Shown here piece by piece: positions 12,001-20,700 of a stretch of 64,000 nt of DNA (the stretch's first letter is position 1; each line of letters begins with the position of its first letter). Made by a program: the position numbers and the translations under genes. Under the pieces are notes generated by a model. The model saw nothing but the letters and a program-made list of their open reading frames with translations. It searched no databases and was not told where the DNA came from. The DNA comes from Ptychodera flava (lineage: Eukaryota; Hemichordata; Enteropneusta; Ptychoderidae): NCBI RefSeq assembly GCF_041260155.1, contig NC_091945.1, positions 34,168,296 to 34,232,295 on the forward strand, given 5' to 3'.

Positions 12001-13665
12001 CAGCGAGACACAAAAATACCACATATGGCAGAGCAGAAGCTCTGATTTTTCTCAGGTTGTAATGTCTACCAATTTTTCATATTCTCAGACACGTTAGCGA
12101 CGCCCACTGTTTTACTGGTGAGAATCTCAGGATGGAGTAACTAGCCAATTAGCTGAATTTCCACAATTTTGTGTCCATGTTTCTGTAATGTGCTTTTTCT
12201 TTTTTTTGATTACTAACCAAACTCATGTTATAATGACAGCAAAATAGGAACTACGGCTTTTCGCCCATAAGCTAATGATTCGTGACCGGCCTGAGCACTT
12301 CAATTACGGTTATTGACATCATCGACTTTTTGTTCAGTGTTTTATAAAGCTAAACTATACCATACCTCGTCTCTTGATGAGAAAAATATAACTGTAACAA
12401 TTTCTTTACAGTAATTGTCATTTTATGTTCTATATTCAGGTGTTTCCAACTCTGTCAGACTGACATTGAAAGACTTTACGGAGAGGATGCCAAAGTTAGG
12501 TGTAAGTCTCGGACATTCTCACTCATAGACCTGCATGATTGGATTTTCAGCTTCCTAGTGTGTGTGTATTTCCATTGCTGATAATCTTAAACTGTGAAGT
12601 ATGACAGATTGGCGTGGCAAATGAACATTGTATTATAATTCTATTTAAAATTCGGCGTCATATTCTTATTTAATCTTATTAGTTTTACTCGTTTTATTTT
12701 TCCCTGTAGGTGGTTGCAATGTCATGTGTCGTCATCGTCTTCTTCTGGTTGTTTGTTCTGACAATATAGTCAGTCTTGATTGAGTGCGAATCGATTTCAT
12801 CCTCAACGGGTATTGCTATGTTGGTCCAGTGCATCGCGATATTTCTCATTCTCATCTGAGCATTCTCATTGGCTTCTTGGCTGTGTATATTTTACAGCAG
12901 GAATGACGACGAATACCAAAATGGGAGGGCGCTGTTCCTTGTCGTGAATCCATGATGTCCATTTACATGTCTATCTTCGCCAAAGAGGTCAGTCAATTTT
13001 ATAGAAACTTGTATCTGTGTCTTTTGAAGTTATTCAAACAGATGTATAGAAATTTGACACGTTTGAATCTGGGCAAATTTAAACAAATATGAAGCTGCGA
13101 AGTTCAACGATTTGATCTAGACTGACAGTTTTTTTCCCTTTCATCCCTTGAACATAGTATATTTAGTATAACTAGGCGCAAACGTTTTTGGGGTTTGAAA
13201 TTTTGACTCACCACACTTTGCGAATTTTATTTTTGCAATATATGAAATGAAAAGCAACCCACGTGGGACTTGAACCCATCTCCTGAATACATTTCGGATG
13301 CTCTACCAACATGCTCTGCATGTCATTTTATGACGTTTGTCATGAATGACATGCATTGCATATCACATTCGATTTGTAATCGTTTTCTCCTCATTACTTT
13401 TTTCTTTTAATTTCGATCACCTTGAGACTTGTTTCTGTCACAGCTGCATGTTTGTTCACTGTACAAATGCCTAGCCGCTACTGCGAGTCAAATGAAACCC
13501 ATTCTTAGAAGACGATTAATCCCGACTTAACACTGTAATTTCGGTAAAAACAACAATGATGTTACACTTTTCACCGTTTTGTTTTCTGTTTTCTTACAGA
13601 TCTCAAAGATGACAGAGGACTGTCCGCATGCAGAAATAGGTGGTGTGCCCAGCAATCAAACGTGA
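2990..13665 (+). CDS. A1: DED-Roc-COR membrane protein gene (11 coding exons), 3' membrane exon disrupted
   Basis: Predicted exons are 2990-3053, 4174-4560, 5151-5390, 5508-5911, 6342-6474, 6986-7128, 7743-8947, 11560-11828, 12440-12501, 12710-12987 and 13600-13665. All junction phases agree and together would give about 1083 residues. Domain order is DED (~1-100), charged linker, Roc GTPase (~180-455), COR (~458-859), cysteine-containing segment (~859-949), three membrane segments (~970-1060) and a short tail. The start sits in a strong ACCATGG context and matches A2 and A3. Roc motifs are all present: GQFGVGKT (188-195), DFAGQ (353-357) and TKKD (447-450). Family knowledge says DEDs recruit other DED proteins in death and NF-kB signalling, and that Roco proteins are dimerising GTPase switches. 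A membrane-anchored GTP-controlled death-domain scaffold is inference. The membrane exon carries two in-frame stops and a one-base deletion relative to A2, so A1 may be decaying or may make a shortened product. The first splice donor after the DED exon is GC, not GT. Confidence 0.85.
3430..3471. promoter_or_regulatory. IRF/ISRE-like GAAAGT repeat in A1 intron 1
   Basis: A GTGAAAGTGAAAGTGAAAG stretch (3430-3448) is followed 13 bases later by AGTTTCGTTT (3462-3471), whose reverse strand reads AAACGAAACT. Tandem GAAANN units and GAAAC cores are the classical binding pattern of interferon regulatory factors. The block is kept in intron 1 of A2 (30737-30778) and A3 (57872-57913), while nearby intron sequence carries indels. 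Regulatory function is inferred from motif and conservation only. Confidence 0.55.
4174..4560 (+). CDS. A1 exon 2: DED helices 2-6 and linker; GC splice donor
   Basis: The exon begins DDLRKLVALCGGLTPS and continues through a segment ending RPDLVDDLRVRY. This aligns with FADD/caspase-8-type DEDs: the LKxLC-like helix 2, an LFxxL-like helix 4 (here LLAKLREIGHI), a QLLQKV helix 5 and the diagnostic RxDL motif (RPDL) in helix 6. After the fold comes a charged linker of about 60 residues (DYDKALEERNRHQAK and on). The phase-1 exit fits the next exon only if the donor is GC (GAAATTG then GCGAGT). A3 has a normal GTAAGT there. Confidence 0.85.
5151..5911 (+). CDS. A1 exons 3-4: Roc domain P-loop to DxxGQ, with acidic insert
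   Basis: Exon 3 (5151-5390) has the G1 loop GQFGVGKTS and the Roc G2-region signature HDSTKGIDLVRFSID. Exon 4 (5508-5911) ends with the G3 motif in LWDFAGQSVYYTTHQ, close to the usual Roc DFGGQ...YYATHQ. Between G2 and G3 lies an insert of about 115 residues, longer than usual, rich in acid residues and with VKSE and IKHDDE, which resemble SUMO acceptor sites. The 117-base intron between them (5391-5507) is in frame and stop-free in A1 and A2 but contains a stop in A3, so I treat it as an intron. Confidence 0.85.
5484..5497. promoter_or_regulatory. CRE-type palindrome in A1 intron
   Basis: A perfect 14-base palindrome (ACATGACGTCATGT) centres on the CREB/ATF octamer TGACGTCA, just before the exon 4 acceptor. 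The same site is in A2 near 32760 but is changed in A3 (near 62690). It may be chance or an intronic site. Confidence 0.3.
6342..6474 (+). CDS. A1 exon 5: Roc strand after switch II
   Basis: This 133-base exon starts VFLDNKSIFILVADASRDLDD, the Roc segment directly after the DxxGQ motif (compare THQFFL...LYLLV in human Roco proteins). It ends CWKKNMKYK in phase 1. It is the only Roc exon of this part that survives in the B genes (about 18741-18863 and 44031-44153), where it is nearly identical at the DNA level. Confidence 0.85.
6986..7128 (+). CDS. A1 exon 6: Roc G4 motif exon
   Basis: The exon encodes DYLTFWLNSIHTCSKRSTET and then PLIILVATKKDKLNKDQQ. TKKD matches the guanine-specificity G4 motif ([NT]KxD). 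It enters in phase 1 and leaves in phase 0 at CAG/GTTAGT. B1 has a frameshift and TKKG here. B2 keeps an open exon with TKKD. Confidence 0.85.
7743..8947 (+). CDS. A1 exon 7: COR domain
   Basis: A 1205-base exon, fully open, encodes the COR (C-terminal of Roc) dimerisation domain. The N half has KWLRLELVLKALKDLNKHVAS and LGITEKETSEILKYFHAIGI, typical of the COR-A helical part, then LLVLEAQWLTGILSRVI. The C half has IVPSLLQLDRLEVLPLG, GGFLPEGFYYRLVVRCLENW and MTLTKIGSDIVMVMW, typical of COR-B. It starts in phase 0 at CAG/GATGAA and ends in phase 2. The stretch 8545-8830 is almost identical to B1, unlike the rest of the exon. Confidence 0.9.
10564..11057 (+). mobile_element. 3' end of a non-LTR retrotransposon (LINE) in A1 intron 7
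   Basis: The frame 10597-10902 encodes a typical C-terminal tail of a LINE ORF2: HPLSTEF, then ILPSGRRPKVPFARKN and SFIPSAVAVLNSE. This matches the SGRR...R.....SFIPSAI.LLN pattern common at the end of such polyproteins. It is followed by an AT-rich 3' region ending in an ATCGAATTGAATTGAAG-type short repeat near 11057. The fragment lacks reverse transcriptase and endonuclease, so it is a dead, 5'-truncated copy. It is absent at the matching place in A2 (about 36651). Confidence 0.7.
11188..11340. repeat. 153-bp near-perfect palindrome (foldback/MITE-like)
   Basis: The arm starting TATAATCCCATGGTATTTTT is repeated inverted at the other end, with inner arms carrying AGCGGAGCCG / CGGCTCCGC around a short loop near 11255. 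Each arm holds a TGACGTCA octamer. The TATA/TATA edges fit a TA-type target, but no clear target duplication is seen. It is absent from A2. Confidence 0.8.
11342..11451. repeat. Second foldback element next to the first
   Basis: The arms GTGTATATACGCCTAAGAAG and CTTCTTAGGCGTATATACGC pair around a 4-base loop. The outer parts (AATTCCATTCTGAGC... and ...AGAGCGGAATTTT) are also roughly inverted. A2 keeps the left arm only (about 36654-36706). A related arm (CACGTCTATGGGGCGCATAG and on) lies at 25530-25569 downstream of B1, so this is a dispersed family. Confidence 0.65.
11560..11828 (+). CDS. A1 exon 8: cysteine-containing segment, unknown family
   Basis: The 269-base exon encodes YDAKVRCSCKGHK, DCEKWIGDNDFVFHD and LQCTEMPCMMDLQPVKTWFG, with cysteines in RCSC, DCE and QCTEMPC; the other copies add one in ECQ. 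It follows COR and precedes the membrane part, in the same order in all copies. The CxC, CxH and CxxxxC spacing could bind metal or form disulfides. I do not recognise the family. The exon is strongly conserved with the B copies (21881-22149). Confidence 0.8.
12440..13665 (+). CDS. A1 exons 9-11: juxtamembrane, membrane and tail exons (exon 10 disrupted)
   Basis: Exon 9 (12440-12501) encodes GVSNSVRLTLKDFTERMPKL. Exon 10 (12710-12987) should encode three membrane segments but in A1 has in-frame stops at 12767 and 12857 and a one-base deletion near 12947 relative to A2. Exon 11 (13600-13665) encodes ISKMTEDCPHAEIGGVPSNQT and a stop. The first stop falls just after the 19 hydrophobic residues of the first membrane segment. 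The message would probably be subject to nonsense-mediated decay, or it would yield a tail-anchored protein of about 988 residues. I cannot tell which. Confidence 0.7.
13253..13345 (-). repeat. tRNA-like sequence, probably a SINE relic
   Basis: Read on the minus strand there is a GTTGGTAGAGCATCC stretch like the D-arm/A box and GGGTTCAAGTCCC, a perfect B box, spaced as in a tRNA. The acceptor stem does not pair and the anticodon arm is poor, so this is not a working tRNA. The next bases (13316-13356) form an imperfect palindrome around GCATGTCATT. The same relic is in A2 at 38513-38571. Confidence 0.5.
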
Positions 13666-16600
13666 CCTAGGCTTTTGTTCCCTTGGTTGTGTTTGTTCAT
13701 CGGTGATATTACTCAGACAACGTGCATTTCATTCCATAGACGTTACGGATAACGCATTTCGTAAACGTTTGTAAAATAATCGGGTTTAACGATTTGTATA
13801 ATGTTTTCAAAGTTGTGAAGAATAATAATATATACCTCAAATGGATTAAACAATTAATAAGATGTTAGCTGGTGGGCTACACAATAGGGTTATACGTGTG
13901 AGTCACATTATTATGATTCGTCTGTTTAAGCGATGACAGCCGCAAATAGATACAGCTACTACAATTACAACAATATATATGTTTTCTTTCCGCGATGAGA
14001 CCGTGATAGATTTGACAATTATGTATTAATGCACTGTGTCATTCATTAACAACTATTGAAAATAGACAACGGCACCCACTTACATCACGTTTGCTGAAGT
14101 GTTGGGGGCATGCATACCTCCATGATCAATTTCAATTGGAAAAGAGTGCTATTGTTGTGTTTCAGTGCAACTGTATGCCTTGTGATCATCAGTAAAATGT
14201 TTGCCTTCGTTCAAAGCAGTTTTATTTCAATATTTATGATAATTACCAGGATCTGAATGTTGTGAGTTCATGGGTCGATATTTGTACAACAGCGTATACG
14301 TGCGCCGTAAAATTTGATTGTTTGTTCTATTAGCTCAGCCCCTACATCGTGAGGGGGCCGTCGGAACTGTAACCTCCATAAATGTAATAATCTCCATAAA
14401 TGTAACAGCAACCATAATTGTAATAAAATGCACCCATAAATGTAATATCACCCATAAATGTAATAAAAACACCGACCACAATTGTAGTAAATGGTAACCA
14501 TAAAATGTAATATAAAAAATCACCTATAAATGTAATATTTGTCAACCATAAATGTAATAAATCTATTTTGTCGTTGCAATTGAGGAATTAGCCCGTAAAT
14601 ATTTATCTGTGTAATAAGGAAAGCAACTCCATACATTATTCATATCTTAATTGTTTGCGTTTAGTGTGTATTGTGTATTTGAAAGTGTATTTTACGTTTC
14701 TCTGTTGTGTGTGCAGACTTGATTGGCCATGGCGAGACACAGCTGTAATCTGAATGTCAGTGCAGTCTCTACTCCAAAGTGGAGAAGACTGTATAACACT
14801 ACAATCCTTTAACGCCGTTTTCTCGAAATGTTGCCGTACTTTCTTAATCAGTTGACTCAAAGTCGTCTTCAGTGGATAAATTGTCTGGAAAAAATGATAG
14901 ATTGTCTGTATTCCTATCGTGTCCAACTTGAAGTTTGTTCCTTCACTGGGGATGTTAGGATGTCTAATTTTGTTCTACTGTGTTCGAGCTAGTGATCGTA
15001 TTGTTTTTACTTGATTGAAATAAAGATATGTTCTCGCAACATGTTTTGTGTCGTAAGTTTCTGTTATAAGGTTGTATATTTCTCTGTTATTTGTTCTGAG
15101 TCATTTGTCATAAACTTTGTGGTATCACTGGTTGACGAGTTATTTTGACGCTTCCTCATTATGTAATTATCAGTGTCTAGAACTGCTGTTCCACTTCCAT
15201 TATCTAACGGTTTGATCAGTACCTCGCCGTTTTCTGATAGTTCTCAAAGTATTCTATTCTGTGTTTCGGAAAGGAAACCTAGTTTCAGGAAAGTATGCAA
15301 CAACATTACACTAGTCTTATTAAAGTTATTATTTACGCAGGGCATTGATAAACAAATTATCACATATGCAAGCTCAAGTTTATTACATTTATGGTTGAGT
15401 TTTATTACATTTAGGGTTAATTTGTTTATTACATTTGTTGTTGCGGGTTTTTACATTAATGGTCGACTGTTCTATTACATTTGTGGTTGATTTTATAACA
15501 ATTGTGGTTGATATGACATTTATGGAGATTATTACATTTATGGAGGTTACAGGAACTGCCCCTGTGCAACTTTCTTGTTTGAAAGCCAATGTATTTCATA
15601 CACGATATCTAGACATTACGTCAATGTAGCTGCAACATTTAAATTTTACAATCTGTACGATGACAAACATTTTTAACTTTCATTAATCGCCAGCGTACAT
15701 TGGATACAACGTTTACATCGGTCGTTATGTACCGCACGACCTTTGAGGGCAGTTCTGAGGACCCTTCCTTGTATATTACTGTTATAATTGTCAGCTATTG
15801 TATTGGCAGCTCCGCGGCTGCTCATAGAATGACGATACATGTACATGTCACGGACTGTATTGATGAAGTTATATTGGGTCATAATAAGGACGTGCACATC
15901 TAGTAATGGCATCCATATCAGGTCGAGATATTTCCATGAAAATTAACGTAGGGACTCATTGACAGTATTAAGACTATACTATGACAAAATAGTATCCTCA
16001 CCTACAGAAGTTTTACTTGTTTGGAGAAACACTTATGTCATTTATTGAAAAGTCGTAAGCATTTGGAAAGTCATCGTATAGCGGTATGTTTGAACAGTAT
16101 CTGATGCTAATGGTTGAAAATTGTGTCCGATGATCTTGTTGATTAATGTCAAAATAATGTGTTCTAATGGGTCGGACTTTGTCTTTTCATCTGATCAGTT
16201 TGTTTGTTTGTTTGTTTGTTCAATCTTTTCGATTACCTATATTAATGAGAACATATTCAACTCTGGCACTGAGTCCTCTACGAAGAAATGATGACATTGC
16301 GTCATAAGTTAAACGAAACTAATGTAGACGACCTTCACTCTGTATATGAGCCCCTTATTTTGAAAATGTTTGTCTTTGTGTAGGCAAAGCTTTTCTCTAA
16401 ATATTTCTGTTGCTTAGTTTTTACTCTTCGCGTAATTGCAAGCTTTGTCCCAACTTGGCGAAAAAGACCAGCTAAAAAGGAAGTTTATGACGTTAGCGTT
16501 TATTTCACAACTTGACCTCAGAGGGGTTAGAGGTCAGAGGTCTACAAACTTTGGTGTGTATCACTTTGAATAAATAGAATATACAATAACGATTACAGTC

Positions 16601-17650
16601 TTTATGCACGGTCAATTTCAGAGCGACCATTTTTGTGTAGGAACTGATCATAATACAGTCTATGCTGGTTAAATTTATACTCCGGCGTGTATTACCTGCT
16701 GCGGGGTATTCTTAATGTTGACTATAAACGACGGGAAATGGTATTTTAACTTTTATATTATTTTAATTGACAGTGGGGAAAATGTTTGTTTATGGGCATT
16801 CCATATTTCAGGGTTTGAGATTTTCCACTTTCAGAAATTATTACAATGGTGGCGCCCATTATTTACAAAGGTGAGTCTCCTTACTTTCGCAAAAGTTACA
16901 TAATTCCTTCATATATATGACAGAACACTGAATAATCTTACTGACACTCAGTTTTGCGGGAGAGAACGCACACGTAGGAAGTTGGAGTCCAAGTATTATA
17001 GACACAACGGCAGCGCAAAGTGACTTTTATCACTCGTGACTGACTGAATCTGATTCAATCACATGAAGAAATCGCAACGTTTCCATATATGCTTATTTCC
17101 AGTCCTTGTATAGAGGCGTATCCTATCTCCTCATCAGTGACTTCAATCAGATTTGAATCAAACTCTTCTATTCATGGTATTTTAAATTAATAATAAACTT
17201 GGAAATAAAAAGGCACGGAAAGTACTCCTAGCGAAAAATAAATTTTCCTCGCAATCTTTACTCAAAATCTTTACGTATGTTCATTTTGAATTTAATAAAC
17301 ATAGTTAGCCTAATCTAAAAATATTCCCGTCCGATGTATGATTGTTTTCTGTACCATACGTACATGTCAATTTTCACTAGACCATATTGTAAGTATTACA
17401 CAATTTTATCCTTCATTCCTTCACTGCATCAAAAGCGAGACACTCACTTGTCAAAGAGAATTTGCAGAATTTACTGAAAATGCCTTCAAAGATCATGAGG
17501 AATCGAAGAATCACACAATAATTCCAAATTATGGTTTAATATTTCGCATATTGTTTTTTTTTGCAAATTTAAAAAGTAAACTTATTCCTATTTTGTTAGT
17601 AAATATAATTTCAGTAAAAATAATTTAGACATAAACTTACTTTTCTCGAC
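13666..17650. other. Intergenic A1 to B1
   Basis: No conserved coding sequence is seen. It holds the inverted-array element at 14350-15564, a GTTT microsatellite near 16198-16219, and otherwise unassigned AT-rich DNA. The block is repeated between A2 and B2 (38938-42940) with small indels. Confidence 0.7.
14350..15564. mobile_element. ~1.2-kb non-autonomous element with inverted arrays of CATAAATGTAAT
   Basis: The left end carries about ten degenerate copies of a ~15-20-base unit built on CCATAAATGTAATAA (14380-14570). The right end (15375-15555) carries the same units inverted (TTATTACATTTATGG). The extreme ends are also inverted: GTAACCTCCATAAATG on the left and CATTTATGGAGGTTAC on the right, next to GGGG/CCCC blocks. 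Clustered subterminal repeats inside terminal inverted repeats are typical of DNA transposons, where they bind transposase. No transposase is encoded. The same insertion is at 39622-40782, so it predates the duplication. Confidence 0.6.
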
Positions 17651-17722
17651 TTATAAAAGGGAGCGGGAGTCTTGACGAAGCGACAGCTGCCGCCCTTGTC
17701 TGACGGAGTAAAGATCGGCAAT
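17651..17722 (+). promoter_or_regulatory. B1 promoter with TATA box
   Basis: TTATAAAAGG (17651-17660) is a canonical TATA box about 70 bases before the B1 start codon, which would leave a 5' leader of about 40 bases. In B2 the matching place reads TTACAGGATAAAATGG (about 42935-42950), so the box is altered there. The transcription start itself is inferred. Confidence 0.5.
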
Positions 17723-20700
17723 ATGGCACAAGATCGACTTATAACATATCTGGCGGATTTGTCAGGCAGAATACGTCAAGGTGAGCAAAGTTTTCTCCTC
17801 AAGCACTCAACTTGTCTGTCCTTTGTTAACTATTGTCAATAAGTTGTAAAACAATTCCCTTTGTAGTATGATTGTCTTTGCATGGGTTTGCAAAGGCTAT
17901 ATTGCTATTTCTACAACTTGAACTTACACAGAAAGACTTCCTCAAGTTATCTTCATCGAACTCACCTTCCGACTAATTCAGAATTAGAGCTGTGTTCATT
18001 CTGAATCTATTTGTTTGTCAGCTTTGCTGTGAGAACTAGTGCTATATGCGAAACACGGTGACAAGGGGAGTTAACGGATCAATCGCCACATTGTAAGATG
18101 GTTTAATCGATAATTGTGTTTGCCCCGACCTTTCTTTAAATGTCAATTTAATGTAACATTGTCACTTTACTGAACAGTATCAATCAACAGAAATTTAGTA
18201 CAAGGATAGGGAAACATCTGGGCATTCGTCTGCCACCGTCATCAAAACTCCCCTTCGAGACGTTCACGCTTTGTTGCTTTTATACTACAGGAACACAGTA
18301 AGGCTATTTCGCAAAATAGCTAAAACATGTCCTTAGCTGCCAAAGCTAAAACTGTAATGTGCATCTGTGTTGCTCAACAATGAAGCGGAACTTGGCGATA
18401 ATATGTAAAAACCAGGCTTATTTCTCTCGTGAAAGTTAACATCGTTATAGGCCACCACAACTCCTGGCCGATCAATGTATTGGACCTTGCTAACAGACCA
18501 ACTTTCCCCGAATCTCTCGCAGGTGACCTTGTACAGATTGTCAAATTGTGCGGTGGTTTAACTCCAAGCATCAAGAAAGGAGAGAGAGAATTACTCGTAC
18601 AACAAGGTCTATTGGCGGTATTTGAGAAACTTATCGAAATCGGTCATCTTTCGACAATCAAGTCCAGTGTGTTAGTCCAACTCCTGCAGAAGATTAAGAG
18701 GTCAGATTTGGCTGAAGATGCAAAGGTCAGGTACCGTCTATTTACAAGTCAATTTACATTCTGGTTGCTGATGCGTCACGTGACCTGGACGACGATTGTC
18801 CAATGGACGAGTGTGAATCTAGAGGTGAACGCCAATGCTGGAAAAAGAAAATGAAGTATAAAGGTAATCTTCACCGGCTTTACTTTTATGCCTATATTTA
18901 CTACACTTCGCTTTGTAAAAGATTATGATGATGCCACTAATGTTTGGCCAGATGTACATAATATGTTGTTCTGTCGTCATGCTTTTTAAAAGCCAAGGTT
19001 TATAAAATGATGAATTCCAAATAAGCAATAAGAACGCCAGCAGGTAAAGCTCGAATTGTGCATGGCAGTAGAGCTTTCAAGGGCTTTCAAATATACACTA
19101 ATTGATAACTGCAAATATGGCATTGTTCCAATAATGGTCTTTTGACTACAATTAGAAGTCAACGCCGACGCTAACGCAGAATTATGCTCATGAATTATTT
19201 TGTATAACAAAATGATCAAAGTCACATGGCATTTCGAGTTTCATAACCATCATATCATCATTTGGCCTTTGAATATTGCCTGGTATGCAAAGTATTTGCT
19301 CACAACAGACAAAGCTGACTCACTTACCTACCTCTTCCGCCCTTCAGATTACTTGACATTTTGGCTGAATTCAATCCATACATGCAGCAAGAAGTCGAAG
19401 AGAAACTCGACATTAATGGTCAGAAATACAGTTTTCCACTGATAATATTGGTCGCCACTAAGAAGGGTGAGTTAAGCCAGGGTGAACAGGTTATTTACAA
19501 CAATCATTTGTGCTTTGATCTTTTCCCAGACTATGTCACAGCCTCAAGTTCTCCTCCATATCCTAGAGCGCCCTCATATTATATTCTCATATGAGAATAG
19601 CACTGTGCCTCTATAGCATTCTAGTTCTAGATCATTTTCAATTTCTTGAAACTATCATCTCATGTTTTCAATACACACCAACCGCATGGCGTTTGGTTGG
19701 GAAATTCTAAATGTAAATGTTTAAGCAGTTGACAGATATGTGTCATATGTGTTATAGACGTTTGCCAAAACACTATTCCAATCTGATAAAGTGCATTTTG
19801 CATTCGTCGCACCAAGGTAGCTGACGCCTCGAAAATGGAAGACTTAAGCTTCTATTCAAACTTATTCTCGAGCGAACTTTCAACCATTCTATTTCAAAGT
19901 ACAGAAGAAATTCGCGGGTTACCGTGCAAATTTTGGTTCTAGAGAAACAAATTACCCAAAATTTACAGATATTTGAAATTAAAAATGGCCACAATCCCTT
20001 TGTGATCCATGGGGAAATAAAGTTCCCGATTTCACAAAATTAAGTCTTTACTCCAGAATTTTCTAAATGATCCCCGCAAGTGGTAGATTAAAGGAATGCT
20101 CTAAGGCCAAAAAATAATAGGTTTGTTTCTGGTCATTGACATGTGGCAAAAATGGTGCTGCGACGCGGTTTTTTTTTCAATCTTTTTTTTTTATTTTGGG
20201 GCGAATGAAAAACAGGAAAAAAGAGTTGACGCACACTTTGAAGTGATGAGGGCGGTGACCAGAAACAAATCAATTTTATTTTGCCTAACAGTTTGAGAGT
20301 CCGAATATCTGTCCCCGATGCACATTCTCAGCCTACTTTGATTTATTGAATTTCCATTTTAAACTATTTCAGGATGAATTCGTCCATGATGTTAGGCTGT
20401 ATCTTGCAGAAGCATGCGAAGAGGCGTTTGATGCCCATGTGTTTCAAGAAACCTTTATGGTGGACAACAGAAAAAGCGGAACCGAGGAAGAAGATCCCGA
20501 AATCGAGAGGTTGAGAGAGTGTCTAAAAGAGGTCTCTGAAGTACCAATCTTCACCGAAGATGTACCGGTGAGATGGCTCAGGTTAGAACTTGTCCTGAAG
20601 GCGTTGAAAGATCTCAACAAACACGTTGTTACCATTTCATTCTTTAAGAACACAGCGGCAAAGTTGGGCATCGGGGGAGAAGAATCGGAGAAAGTTCTCG

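Noticed and set aside
13253-13310. Possible tRNA gene on the minus strand
   Set aside because: The B box is good but the acceptor and anticodon stems do not pair.
14335-14545. Open frames rich in TFMG/ITF repeats at the inverted-array element
   Set aside because: They are translations of the CATAAATGTAAT repeat array and have no independent support.
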